A stretch of DNA of 64,000 nt from Streptomyces finlayi (GTDB lineage Bacteria; Actinomycetota; Actinomycetes; Streptomycetales; Streptomycetaceae), in assembly GCF_014216315.1 (NCBI RefSeq), contig NZ_CP045702.1, forward strand, positions 4,340,001 to 4,404,000, written 5' to 3'. The notes below the pieces were generated by a model. It saw only the letters and a program-made list of their open reading frames with translations. It was not told the DNA's origin and searched no databases. Below, in pieces: positions 36,837-45,050 of the stretch. A program made the position numbers and the translations under genes. Positions within the stretch are counted from its first letter, which is position 1. Each line of letters starts with the position of its first letter.

Positions 36837-37251
36837 TCAGTTCCTGGACGGCTCGACCTGCGCGGGGAGCTCGCCCACCCCACTGCTGACGGCCCGGTTG
36901 AAGTCGTTGTGCACCCGGTCGCGCTCGCTGAACCGGTCGTCCGCCCAGCGGTAGGTGATCACTTCCTCGCCGGACGGGTACGCGACCGAGTCCTTCGATC
37001 CGTACACCTGCGTCGTCACCACCAGATCACCGCGGTCGATCGTGCCGTAGACCGCGGGCATCTCGGCCGCGAAGACGTTCTCGTACGAGCCGTCGTCGCG
37101 CGGCCGGTAGACATAGGTGCCGAGGCCGACCGAATCACCGCAGGTCAGCACGTTGACCACGACGTCGGCCGCAGGGCCGTCGGTCAGTGATCCGTACGAG
37201 GTGTCGACGGGGTACTCATCCCCGGAGCAGGGCCGCAGATCGCCCCTGACC
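36837..37251 (-). pseudogene. cseA: cseA, 3' fragment downstream of IS110 insertion
   Basis: C-terminal part of the CseA lipoprotein: PCSGDEYPVDTSYGSLTDG, ADVVVNVLTCGDSVGLGTYV, VYGTIDRGDLVVTTQVYGS. It is in the same frame as the 5' fragment (38914-39248) after removing the element. Stop at 36837. A start codon is supplied only by chance (TTG at 37262, inside the element), without a signal peptide. Without the N-terminal part it cannot be exported, so CseA function is presumably lost. Confidence 0.85.
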
Positions 37252-37344
37252 GGAAAACTCAACGGTCAGGTGGGTATGGCGGGGTAGCCCCTCGGCGGTG
37301 ACGGTCGGGGGGCTGTTTCGGTGCGGTGCGGGTGGGTTCGTGTG

Positions 37345-38685
37345 TCAGGCGGTTGCCGGGGTGAGGGTGACGTCGTGGCCGAGGGCCTTGAGTTGGCGGA
37401 CGAGGTCTCGGCTCTTGCGGTTCGGGTCGAGATTGCGGGTGTGGAAGTCGGCTCCGAGGTCTCGGTAGCGGGCGGTCGGGTCGTTCATGAGGTGCCAGAC
37501 GGACACCAGGATGGAGCGGGCGACGGCGACGAGGGCTTTCATGTGGCCTCGGCGTTTGACGATCCTGCGGTAGCGGGCGCCGAGGAAGGTGTCGGTCCGT
37601 GCGGCGGAGATCGCTGCTTCGCCGAGGGCGCCGCGGAGCCAGGGGTTGCCCTTGCCGGTGGGCCCGGAGGTGTTCTTGCCACCGGACTGGAGGGTGCGCG
37701 GGGAGAGTTTCGCCCAGGACACCAGGTGTCCGGCGGTGGGGAAGACCGACATGTCCGGGCCGATCTCGGCGAGGATGACCTGCGCGGTATGGGGGCCGAC
37801 GCCGGGGATCTCGTCGAGGCGCTCGGTGTCGGTGATCGGCATGAGGGTGCCCTGTCCGGGGCCTTCGCCGTCCTCGGCGGTGGACAGCTCGGCCAGGCGC
37901 ACGGTGATACGGGCGGTGAGCTTGTCGATCTGCACGGTGAGGTAGTCGACGGTGTCCAGCAGCATCCGGCACATGAACCCGTGATGCTCTTCGAATCGGC
38001 CGGTCAGGGCCTCGGCCAGGGTGGCGTGGCTGGCCTTGATCGTGCCGTGGGCGAGGTCCGCCAACGCCTTCGGACTGCGTTCGCCCGCGATCAGGGCTTC
38101 CAGCATCGCGCGTCCGGAGACGCCGAAGATGTCGGAGATCACGGTGGACAGCTTGATCTGGGCGTCCTCGAGGAGTTTCTCGGTGCGCTGCTTGTGGCGG
38201 GTGCGCTCATGGGTCATGACCGCCCGGGCCCGGGTCAGGTCGCGCAGTTCACGGACTGGTTTCGGGGGCACGAACGAGGGCCGGAGCATGCCGCGTTCGG
38301 TGAGTTTGGCCAGCCAGACCGCGTCCAGGCGGTCGGTCTTGGGCCGGCCGGGGACGTTCTTGACGTCACGGGCGTTGACCAGCCAGCACTCCAGACCACG
38401 CGATTCCAGCAGAAAGAAGTACGGCTTCCAGTACGTCGAGGTGGCCTCCATCACCACCCGGGTGACGCCCTGGCAGATCAGGTGGTCGGCCAGGTCCAGG
38501 ATCGCGCCGCTGGTCGCGACGGTGTTGAAGACCCGCTGCACGCGCTTGCCGGGCTTGTCCTCGTGCGGCATCCGCACACACACCATGCCCGACGCCTTGG
38601 CGATATCGATCGCCGCGACACGGGCCACGAGCTCCTCGGCCTGCTCGATCTCCTCCATGCCACCACTGTCGTCGGTGTCCCTCAT
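37345..38685 (-). CDS. IS110-family transposase (DEDD / Transposase_20)
   Basis: 446 residues. N-terminal RuvC-like DEDD domain starting AAIDIAKASGMVCVRMP, then VVMEATSTYWKPYFFLLE and PKTDRLDAVWLAKL (acidic residues of the RuvC fold), a coiled central part, and a C-terminal IS110/IS116 domain with LDEIPGVGPHTAQVILAEIG (helix-hairpin-helix) and LVSWAKLSPRTLQSGGK, where the Ser acts in strand exchange in studied relatives. ATG at 38685. Enzyme inserts via a bridge RNA encoded in the element. Confidence 0.93.
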   Translation of the reverse strand: MRDTDDSGGMEEIEQAEELVARVAAIDIAKASGMVCVRMPHEDKPGKRVQRVFNTVATSGAILDLADHLICQGVTRVVMEATSTYWKPYFFLLESRGLECWLVNARDVKNVPGRPKTDRLDAVWLAKLTERGMLRPSFVPPKPVRELRDLTRARAVMTHERTRHKQRTEKLLEDAQIKLSTVISDIFGVSGRAMLEALIAGERSPKALADLAHGTIKASHATLAEALTGRFEEHHGFMCRMLLDTVDYLTVQIDKLTARITVRLAELSTAEDGEGPGQGTLMPITDTERLDEIPGVGPHTAQVILAEIGPDMSVFPTAGHLVSWAKLSPRTLQSGGKNTSGPTGKGNPWLRGALGEAAISAARTDTFLGARYRRIVKRRGHMKALVAVARSILVSVWHLMNDPTARYRDLGADFHTRNLDPNRKSRDLVRQLKALGHDVTLTPATA

Positions 38686-38737
38686 GCGCCACTCCCAAGC
38701 CTTGATCCGTACGGGATGACGCCTGCCCAAGGGGCCG

Positions 38738-38913
38738 CGGGGGGAGCGAGAATCTGACCGGCGTGCTCGATGGCAACAGTGCGTGGCCCCTCTGCGGCCC
38801 CGGCACCAGACTGACCTACGGGCTCAACGTCCCAACGAGCTACCGGCATCGGCGGGCAGGCGCCGCAGCCATGTTTTCACGCCAGCAAGGCGCACCCGAA
38901 GGGAACAGAGAGA
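38738..38913 (-). ncRNA. candidate bridge RNA (seekRNA) of the IS110 element
   Basis: In the non-coding end upstream of the transposase, read on the transposase strand, a segment TGAGCCCGTAGGTCAG (38826-38811) resembles the native cseA target TGAGCCCACAGGTCAG (14 of 16), and a second segment CCGGTCAG (38761-38754) equals the end of the element next to the target (CCGGTCAG, 37253-37246 with the core). The target-like segment comes first and the donor-like second, as in the characterised IS621 bridge RNA. Exact ends and fold are not determined; the interval is approximate. Confidence 0.5.
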
Positions 38914-39248
38914 CTGACCTGTGGGCTCACCTTGGAGTCCCGCTTCAGGAGCGCCACGGCGTTCACCCGCCGGGTGGGCTGCGCCGTCGTCGCGGGCGAG
39001 GCGAGCGAGGGCGAGACCTGGGCGACCGCCTGCGAACCGGCCGGTCCCTCGTCCCGCGTGCCCGTACCGCCCGCGGAGCAGCTGACGCCGAACAGCGCGA
39101 AGGCGGCGAGCCCGGCCATCGCCGTGCTGCTCGCCGCCAGTCCGGCACGGACCCCGGTGCGCCCGCGCGCCGCGCGGGCCGTTCCACGCCCGCCGTCCGG
39201 TGCGCCGCCGCCGTCCGTGCCGTCAGCGCTGTGTCTCAGGCCGCGCAC
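38914..39248 (-). pseudogene. cseA: cseA, 5' fragment (signal and N-terminal part)
   Basis: GTG at 39248, 13 bp inside the end of sigE. Reads a long N-terminal arm, then a hydrophobic stretch AMAGLAAFALFGVSCSAGG containing a lipobox-like GVSC and a Ser/Thr/Gly-rich linker, then RRVNAVALLKRDSKVSPQV, where the insertion begins. After that the frame enters the element (SLSVPFGCALLA) and stops within 12 codons. Intact CseA, a lipoprotein that lowers sigE activity, would be 247 residues here. Confidence 0.85.
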
Positions 39249-39856
39249 CGCTCCCGCCCCCGCTCGTCGTGACGCCCGTCGTGCGGCGCCGGTGTGTGCG
39301 CACGCACCGGCGCTCCGGCCGTACGGTTCGCGGCTGCCTCGCGGCTGCGGGCCTCCTGGCTCGCCGCCTCACGGCTCTCCAGTTCCTGACGAAGTCGCGC
39401 CAGCGCCCGGTGCAGCGTGCTCTTCACCGTACCCGCCGACATCCCGAGAGCCGCGGCCGTCTCCTCCGTGCTCATCTGCTCCCAGTGTCGCAGTACGACG
39501 ACACTGCGCTGCTTGGGAGCCAGCACGCCCAGGACGTCCATGAGCAGGGCACGGTCGGCGCGCTGCTCCGAACCGTCCTCGACGCTCGCGTCGGGAAGCT
39601 GCTCGGTGGGGACCTCTTCGAGCTTGCGGGCCCGCCACCACTCCGTACGCGTGTTGATCATGACGCGGCGCAGGTAGGCGTCGGCGAGGGACTTGTCGGC
39701 GATGCCGTCCCAGCGGCCGTACGTACGCACCAGAGCGGTCTGCAACAGGTCCTGGGCGTCCACGGGGTCGGGAACGAGACGCCGTGCACTGCGCAGCAGG
39801 GCGTCCTGCCGGGTACGTACGTAGTCCTCGAATGCGAGCACCTCGCCCTGCGCCAT
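39236..39856 (-). CDS. sigE: ECF sigma factor SigE
   Basis: RNA polymerase sigma factor of the cell-envelope stress response (targets include wall and peptidoglycan genes). 206 residues: region 2 with FEDYVRTRQDALLRSARRLV, DAQDLLQTALVRTYGRWDGI and RRVMINTRTEWWRARK; region 4 with VLAPKQRSVVVLRHWEQMS and EETAAALGMSAGTVKSTLHRAL. The tail past about 165 is Glu/Ala/Arg-rich and atypical. ATG at 39856. No anti-sigma gene is adjacent; control is through CseBC. Confidence 0.93.
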   Translation of the reverse strand: MAQGEVLAFEDYVRTRQDALLRSARRLVPDPVDAQDLLQTALVRTYGRWDGIADKSLADAYLRRVMINTRTEWWRARKLEEVPTEQLPDASVEDGSEQRADRALLMDVLGVLAPKQRSVVVLRHWEQMSTEETAAALGMSAGTVKSTLHRALARLRQELESREAASQEARSREAAANRTAGAPVRAHTPAPHDGRHDERGRERCAA

Positions 39857-39999
39857 TACAACCGCCTCCGTCCCCGTGGATCCCCGTCTTCACTGCTGTC
39901 GGAGACGCTACGGAGGCGTTGTCACGAGGCTGTCCGGAGCAGCCATACGCGGACGCACGGCTGCCCATCGGTTGTGTAACAGCGACAGGTTCGATCCGG

Positions 40000-40902
40000 C
40001 TAGGTCAGCGGCAGCCGGTACTGGCCGTCCGCCAGCGGTTCCACCAGTCCGTCGGCGACCAGTCCGTCGAGTGCCCGCGCCCGCTGTACGGGCTCGTCCC
40101 ACACCGCGTCGAGCGCGGACTGCCCGACCGGTGCCACCGTCTCGCGCAGGACGGCAAGGAGCCGTCCCCGAACCTGCCGGTCCGTACCGGCGTACGTCTG
40201 CCCGCGGCGCGGCGGCCCCTGGTGTGCGGGCTTACCTGCCAGCAGCCAGGCGCACTGCCCGGAGATGGGGCACTTCGAGCAGTCCTCGTTCTTCGCGGTG
40301 CACACCAGCGCACCGAGTTCCATCGTCGCGGCGGCCCAGCGCGCCGCACGCTCGTCCTCCTCGGGGAGCAGCGCCCGTGCGAGCTTGCGCTCGGCGGCGG
40401 TGGTCGCGTTCGGCGGGTACTGGATGCCGGCCGCGGCGCGGGCGAACACCCGGCGGACGTTCGTGTCGAGCACCGCGTGGCGTTGTCCGTACGCGAACGA
40501 GGCCACGGCCGCCGCCGTGTACTCGCCGATGCCGGGCAGTGCCAGCAACTGGTTGTGCCCGCTCGGTACGTCGCCGCCGTGCCGTTCCGTTATCGCCTGT
40601 GCGGCCCCGTGCAGGCGCAGGGCCCGGCGGGGGTAGCCGAGGCGGCCCCAGGCACGGACCGCTTCCCCCGGCGCGTCGGCGGCCAGGTCGGCGGGGCGCG
40701 GCCAGCGGGCCACCCACTGCTCGTACACGGGGAGAACGCGGCTCACCGGGGTCTGCTGCAGCATGAACTCGCTCACCATCACACCCCAGGCGCCCGCTTC
40801 GGGGCGGCGCCAGGGGAGATCGCGGGCGTGCTGCTCGAACCACCCGATGACGGGGGTGTGGAGGGATGCGGGGGGCGTGTGTGTCGAAGTCGTGGCAGTC
40901 AT
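40000..40902 (-). CDS. mutY: A/G-specific adenine glycosylase MutY
   Basis: Removes adenine opposite 8-oxoguanine. 300 residues with glycosylase fold: catalytic Glu in MVSEFMLQQTPVSRV, helix-hairpin-helix LPGIGEYTAAAVASFAYG and catalytic Asp in AVLDTNVRRV, and a [4Fe-4S] cluster C-x6-C-x2-C-x5-C (VCTAKNEDCSKCPISGQC near 195-212). C-terminal part has the NUDIX-less short form common in actinomycetes. ATG at 40902; the frame is open upstream but without family residues. Confidence 0.93.
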   Translation of the reverse strand: MTATTSTHTPPASLHTPVIGWFEQHARDLPWRRPEAGAWGVMVSEFMLQQTPVSRVLPVYEQWVARWPRPADLAADAPGEAVRAWGRLGYPRRALRLHGAAQAITERHGGDVPSGHNQLLALPGIGEYTAAAVASFAYGQRHAVLDTNVRRVFARAAAGIQYPPNATTAAERKLARALLPEEDERAARWAAATMELGALVCTAKNEDCSKCPISGQCAWLLAGKPAHQGPPRRGQTYAGTDRQVRGRLLAVLRETVAPVGQSALDAVWDEPVQRARALDGLVADGLVEPLADGQYRLPLT

Positions 40903-41124
40903 CGCACCGACGATCCTGGCATGGAAGGGCGGGCGATGGTCACGGGCGCAGGGGTGTCGCACTCCCGGAGCGCCCAGCGGATGACGACGCCACCCGTTCT
41001 GTCCCCCTGTGCCCGCGCCCGGCACCTCGTTTTGAGACGTTCCGTGATGATGATCAGCAAAACTTGGTGATCGGAGCGGCGGGTGGGGCGGGAGTCGGGC
41101 CGGATCTCTCGTAGAGTTTGCGCC

Positions 41125-41955
41125 GTGGGATCTATGCGCAATCCGGTCGGGCCGCTTCCCTCCTCCATCTACTGGCGACGGAGGGCAGTTGCGGCATCGC
41201 TGATCGCGCTGCTCGCCTTGCTGGTCGTATGGGCCGTCACCTCCGGCGGAGGCAACGGGGACACGGGTGACGCGAAGGCCAACGGCCCTGATCCCGCCCC
41301 CTCGATCACACCCGGACCTTCGGGCTCGGGCCCCGCGATCAGCCAACAGCCGGGCGGACGTGACGAGTCCGGCTCCGGCGAGGACGCGGGCTCGGACGGC
41401 AGCAACGGCGATACGGAGCCGCGCGGTTCGGGCGGTGCGGCTGGTTCCGGCGGTGCTTCGGGCAGCGCTTCCGGCTCTGCTTCCGGCGGCTCATCGGGGT
41501 CCGCCTCGGGGTCCGCTTCGGGTGCCGAACAGGTGCCGGCCGGTTCGTCGCTCCCCGACTGCAAGCCCGCGGCGCTGACGCTGAGCCTGAAGTCGGCGGT
41601 CAGTTACGGCCCCGACGACAAGCCGGTGTTCCGGCTGATCGCCAAGAACACCTCGGCCTCCGCCTGCAAGGCCGACCTCGGCCCGAAGAACACGGTGCTC
41701 ACCATCACGGAGGCCGGCGGCGAGGACGACCGGATCTGGTCCTCCGAGGACTGCCCGGCCGGGCCCGGCCACCTGTACCTGAAGGTCCCGGCGGGTGCGA
41801 CGATCGTCCACACGGTGGAGTGGGACCGCAGGAAGAGCAGCCCCCGGTGCGCGTCCGCCCCGACGACGGAGGCGGGCCCCGGCACCTATCTCCTGGAGGC
41901 CAGGGCTCCGGGAGAGCCTCTCCAGCGAGCGTCTTTCGTCCTGCCGAAGGACTAG
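41125..41955 (+). CDS. secreted or membrane-anchored protein with Ser/Gly-rich stalk
   Basis: 276 residues from GTG 41125 (ATG at 41134 is the alternative). One N-terminal membrane segment (VAASLIALLALLVVWAVTSG), a long low-complexity Gly/Ser/Asp stalk, and a C-terminal folded domain starting LPDCKPAALTLSLKSAVSYG with four Cys in CKPA, ASACKAD, EDCPAG and SPRCASAP that probably form two disulfides. Conserved in Streptomyces without known function. A TAGAGT hexamer lies 8 bp ahead of the GTG, suggesting a leaderless transcript. The stop codon is part of the CTAG where an IS element has inserted. Confidence 0.75.
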   Translation: MGSMRNPVGPLPSSIYWRRRAVAASLIALLALLVVWAVTSGGGNGDTGDAKANGPDPAPSITPGPSGSGPAISQQPGGRDESGSGEDAGSDGSNGDTEPRGSGGAAGSGGASGSASGSASGGSSGSASGSASGAEQVPAGSSLPDCKPAALTLSLKSAVSYGPDDKPVFRLIAKNTSASACKADLGPKNTVLTITEAGGEDDRIWSSEDCPAGPGHLYLKVPAGATIVHTVEWDRRKSSPRCASAPTTEAGPGTYLLEARAPGEPLQRASFVLPKD

Positions 41956-43501
41956 CCCCAATGCCGTTCGGTTAGGGGTTCGGTCAGCGGCGCAAACTCT
42001 CGGCGTTTCGGCTGGTGATACGGGTGCAGCCCCTGTAGTGGTTCTCGGGTCCGCCAAGACTCGTGTTCCTCCACAAGGGCTGCAGTGTCTGATTCTGTCA
42101 TTACGCATGCCCCCGGTGTCTTTGCCGTGGGGCACTTGGGCGAGTTGACCCAGGTTGTCCCGTTCGATCTCGTCGACGAGGCACTCGCATCCGCAGGTGG
42201 TCTGCAGCAGCGGGTTCGACGGCTGCCGTCGCGGGTGGTGGTCTACCTCCTGCTCGCAGGCGCACTGTTCACCGGGCTCGGCTGGACCGGGATCTGGTCC
42301 CGGCTGACCGCCTCACTGCCCGCGCCGCTGCCCGTGCCAGCGGGTTCATCGATCACGGCCGCGATGCGACGGGTCGGCCCCAAACCATTGAAAGCACTGT
42401 TCGACCTGGTCAAAGGCCCCGCAGCGGTGACCGCGACACAGACGACACGGTTCGCGGGCAGGCTGGTCGTCGCGATCGACGGAACCCAGCTCGCCCTGCC
42501 GGACACACCCGCGAACCTCGCGGTGTTCCCCAAGGCGAAGGCAGGACAGAACGGGCCGGCCGGATACCCGATGCTGCGCCTGGTCACGCTGGTGGCCTGC
42601 GGGACCCGAACCCTCATGGACGCCGTCTTCGGCACCGACGCGACCGGCGAGCTGACCTACGCCCGAGACCTGATCACCACCGCGGGCACGACCGGAGCAC
42701 TACGGCCCGGGACGCTGCTTCTGGGTGACCGGAACTTCTCAGCCACCGCCTTCGTGCGCACGGTCGCGTCCACGGGCGCGGACTTCCTCATCCGCGCCAA
42801 GACCCACAGCACCGCGCTCAAGCTGCCGATCCTGCGTCGTCTGCCCGACGGAACGTTCCTGTCCCGCATAGGCGAAGTCACCGTCCGCGTCATCGACGCC
42901 ACCATCACCCTCGCCCCCACCGACGGCGCCGACAAGCGTCCCGCCACCCACAGCACCTACCGGCTCGTCACCAGTCTGCTCGACCCCGACGAGGCACCCG
43001 CCACCGCTCTGGTCAGGCTCTACCGCGAACGCTGGGAGATCGAGACCAGCTACTGCGAGCTGAAATCGACCATCCTCGGCGGCAGAGTCCTGCGCGGCCG
43101 CTACCCGGCAGCCGTCACCCAGGAAACCTGGGCGCTTCTGGTCGCCTACCAGGCACTACGCACCGCGATGAGCGACGCCGTCCTGCACCGGCCCAACATC
43201 GACCCCGACCGCACCGCATTCACCATCGCGCTGAACACGGCACGTGACCAGATCATCCGTGCCGCCGGCATCATCCCCCACACCAGGATCGACCTCGTCG
43301 GCCGGATCGGCACCGCCATACTCAACGGCCTCCTACCCGCCCGCCGAGACCGGTCCCGGCCCCGCGTGAAGAAACGAGCGATCAGCTCCAAGTACCGCGC
43401 CGTCGGCCGCAACATCGACCACCGCACCCACAGGACCACCGTCCACATCGAGATCAACGCATTGCCAAGCCCACCGGACGGCTAACCGAACGGCATTGGG
43501 A
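41956..43501 (+). mobile_element. IS4-type insertion sequence with CTAG flanks
   Basis: About 1546 bp bounded by 19-bp perfect inverted repeats CCCAATGCCGTTCGGTTAG (41957-41975) and its complement (43482-43500). CTAG stands directly on both sides (41952-41955 and 43502-43505), one base outside each repeat, and looks like a 4-bp target duplication. The transposase stop lies inside the right repeat. The left copy of CTAG is the last bases and stop of the preceding gene, so that gene is not broken. Confidence 0.88.
42085..43485 (+). CDS. IS4-family transposase
   Basis: 466 residues: an N-terminal IS4-specific domain (DEALASAGGLQQRVRRLPSR, then hydrophobic VVVYLLLAGALFTGLGW), the DDE core with the first Asp in VVAIDGTQLALPDT, the second in LLGDRNFSATAF, and the third acid in RLYRERWEIETSYCELKS (YREK-type motif). 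All three acids are present, so the enzyme appears intact. GTG at 42085. Orientation is the same as the preceding gene. Confidence 0.93.
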   Translation: MSDSVITHAPGVFAVGHLGELTQVVPFDLVDEALASAGGLQQRVRRLPSRVVVYLLLAGALFTGLGWTGIWSRLTASLPAPLPVPAGSSITAAMRRVGPKPLKALFDLVKGPAAVTATQTTRFAGRLVVAIDGTQLALPDTPANLAVFPKAKAGQNGPAGYPMLRLVTLVACGTRTLMDAVFGTDATGELTYARDLITTAGTTGALRPGTLLLGDRNFSATAFVRTVASTGADFLIRAKTHSTALKLPILRRLPDGTFLSRIGEVTVRVIDATITLAPTDGADKRPATHSTYRLVTSLLDPDEAPATALVRLYRERWEIETSYCELKSTILGGRVLRGRYPAAVTQETWALLVAYQALRTAMSDAVLHRPNIDPDRTAFTIALNTARDQIIRAAGIIPHTRIDLVGRIGTAILNGLLPARRDRSRPRVKKRAISSKYRAVGRNIDHRTHRTTVHIEINALPSPPDG

Positions 43502-43667
43502 CTAGGTCCTGTCTGGAGTTCCCCCGCGGCGTCGCGGCGTCCGGCACCGCCGCCTCCGGCGTTGTCGTCAGTCGCGAGGGCTCCGCCATCGCTCCCTCCT
43601 CCGCCTTGGATTCGACGGCACCGGACGCCGCTCCTTCTCCCGCGCTGGAACTCCAGACAGGACCTAG
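43502..43667. mobile_element. MITE-like non-autonomous element
   Basis: A 158-bp unit (43506-43663) with inverted repeats GTCCTGTCTGGAGTTC and its complement, bracketed by CTAG at both sides (43502-43505, 43664-43667). No coding sequence. The ends resemble those of Streptomyces IS5-type elements whose transposase is elsewhere. The left CTAG is shared with the IS4-type element. Confidence 0.75.
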
Positions 43668-43790
43668 CGCCGGCCGAACCGGCCCGGCCGGGGCTTCCAG
43701 GACGGAGGCGGCTGCCGACGCACCGGCACCCGCCTCACCCCGCCGCTCCCTCGGACGCACCGCTCAAGAACCGGACGCCGCTGAAGAATC

Positions 43791-43847
43791 AGGCGCCCGC
43801 TCAAGTACCAGGCGCCCGCTCAAGTACCAGGCGCCCGCCCAAGAATC
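43791..43847. repeat. 19-bp tandem repeat at the end of disA
   Basis: AGGCGCCCGCTCAAGTACC at 43791-43809 and 43810-43828 are identical, and 43829-43847 is a variant (AGGCGCCCGCCCAAGAATC). More degenerate copies extend to either side (43760-43860). The last unit overlaps the disA stop codon. Confidence 0.8.
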
Positions 43848-44970
43848 AGACGTACCGCTCGAGAATCGACGACTCCGCAAGCCGCGAAAGCCCCTCGCGC
43901 ACGCTCCGGGCCCGCGCCTCCCCGACCCCGTCGACCGTCTGCAGGTCGTCCACGCTCGCGGCAAGCAGCTTCTGCAGACCGCCGAAGTGCTCCACCAGCC
44001 GCTCGATGATCGCCCCCGGCAGCCGCGGCACCTTCGCCAGCAGCCGGAATCCGCGCGGCGACACCGCGGAGTCCAGCGTCTCGGGCGAGCCGCTGTACCC
44101 CAAGGCGCGGGCGACGACCGGCAGTTCCAGCAGTTCCGGATGGGACAGCGCGTCCAGCTCGGTCAGCGCCTCGGCGACCGTACGGGATCGTTTCGCCGTC
44201 GGTTCCGGCACGTAGTCGCGCACGACGAGCTCCCGCTCCGGCTCCACGCCCGCGATCAGCTCGTCCAGCTGGAGGGAGAGCAGCCGGCCGTCGGTGCCCA
44301 GCTCCACCACGTACTCGGCGATCTCCGTCGCGATCCTGCGGACCATCTCCAGGCGCTGGGCGACGGCCGTCACGTCCCGGACGGTCACCAGGTCCTCGAT
44401 CTCCAGCGCGGAGAGCGTGCCGGCGACCTCGTCCAGCCGGAGCTTGTACCGCTCCAGCGTGGCGAGCGCCTGATTGGCACGCGACAGGATCGTGGAGGAC
44501 TCCTCCAGGACCCTGCGCTCCCCGTCCACGTACAGCGCGATCAGACGCATCGACTGCGACACCGACACGACCGGGAAACCGCAGGCCTTCGAGACCCGGT
44601 CCGCCGTGCGGTGCCGGGTGCCGGTCTCCTCCGTGGGGATCGACGCGTCCGGAACCAGCTGCACGCCGGCCCGCAGGATCTTCGTCATGTCCTTGTCGAG
44701 GATCAGCGCACCGTCGAGCTTGCACAGCTCACGCAGCCGCGTAGCGGTGAATTCCACGTCCAGCACGAATCCGCCGGTACACATGGATTCGACGGTCTTG
44801 TCCATGCCGAGAACGATCAGCCCGCCGGTATTGCCCCGGAGGATGCGCTCCAGACCGTCCCGCAGGGCCATTCCGGGCGCGACCGCGCTCAACGAGGCGC
44901 GCATCAGCGCCTCGTTACCGGTGCCTTGGCCGGACTTTCCGGGCGATGCCGCCCGGTCGTTGGCTGCCAC
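43846..44970 (-). CDS. disA: DNA integrity scanning diadenylate cyclase DisA
   Basis: Makes c-di-AMP from ATP and scans DNA for damage. 374 residues: N-terminal DAC domain with the catalytic DGALILDKD and the GTRHRTADR motif near residue 125, a helical spine, and C-terminal helix-hairpin-helix DNA-binding part (VPRLPGAIIERLVEHFGGLQ, DLQTVDGVGEARARSVREGL). GTG at 44970 with GGAGGAG just upstream is preferred to an upstream ATG at 45015. Length equals the S. coelicolor protein (from memory). Downstream of radA. Confidence 0.96.
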   Translation of the reverse strand: MAANDRAASPGKSGQGTGNEALMRASLSAVAPGMALRDGLERILRGNTGGLIVLGMDKTVESMCTGGFVLDVEFTATRLRELCKLDGALILDKDMTKILRAGVQLVPDASIPTEETGTRHRTADRVSKACGFPVVSVSQSMRLIALYVDGERRVLEESSTILSRANQALATLERYKLRLDEVAGTLSALEIEDLVTVRDVTAVAQRLEMVRRIATEIAEYVVELGTDGRLLSLQLDELIAGVEPERELVVRDYVPEPTAKRSRTVAEALTELDALSHPELLELPVVARALGYSGSPETLDSAVSPRGFRLLAKVPRLPGAIIERLVEHFGGLQKLLAASVDDLQTVDGVGEARARSVREGLSRLAESSILERYV

Positions 44971-45050
44971 TGCACTCCTCCGGTCACAGGTTTGCGATGC
45001 CCTTGCGTCCCTCATACCGTTCGTACGGGCGGGCGAGACCAGGGCAAAGT

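Larger units (their letters stand above)
37252..38913 (-). mobile_element. IS110-family element inserted in cseA
   Basis: A 1662-bp insert between 37251 and 38914. The six bases CTGACC occur at both junctions (37246-37251 and 38914-38919), and removing 1668 bp restores the cseA frame. No terminal inverted repeats are seen, which is typical for IS110. The element has a 93-bp non-coding end (37252-37344) after the transposase and a 228-bp end (38686-38913) before it. The transposase lies on the minus strand, the same as cseA. Confidence 0.88.

Noticed and set aside
37252..38913. IS110 call as a simple in-frame insertion leaving cseA functional
   Set aside because: The element supplies stop codons after 12 codons, so no fusion protein can be made.
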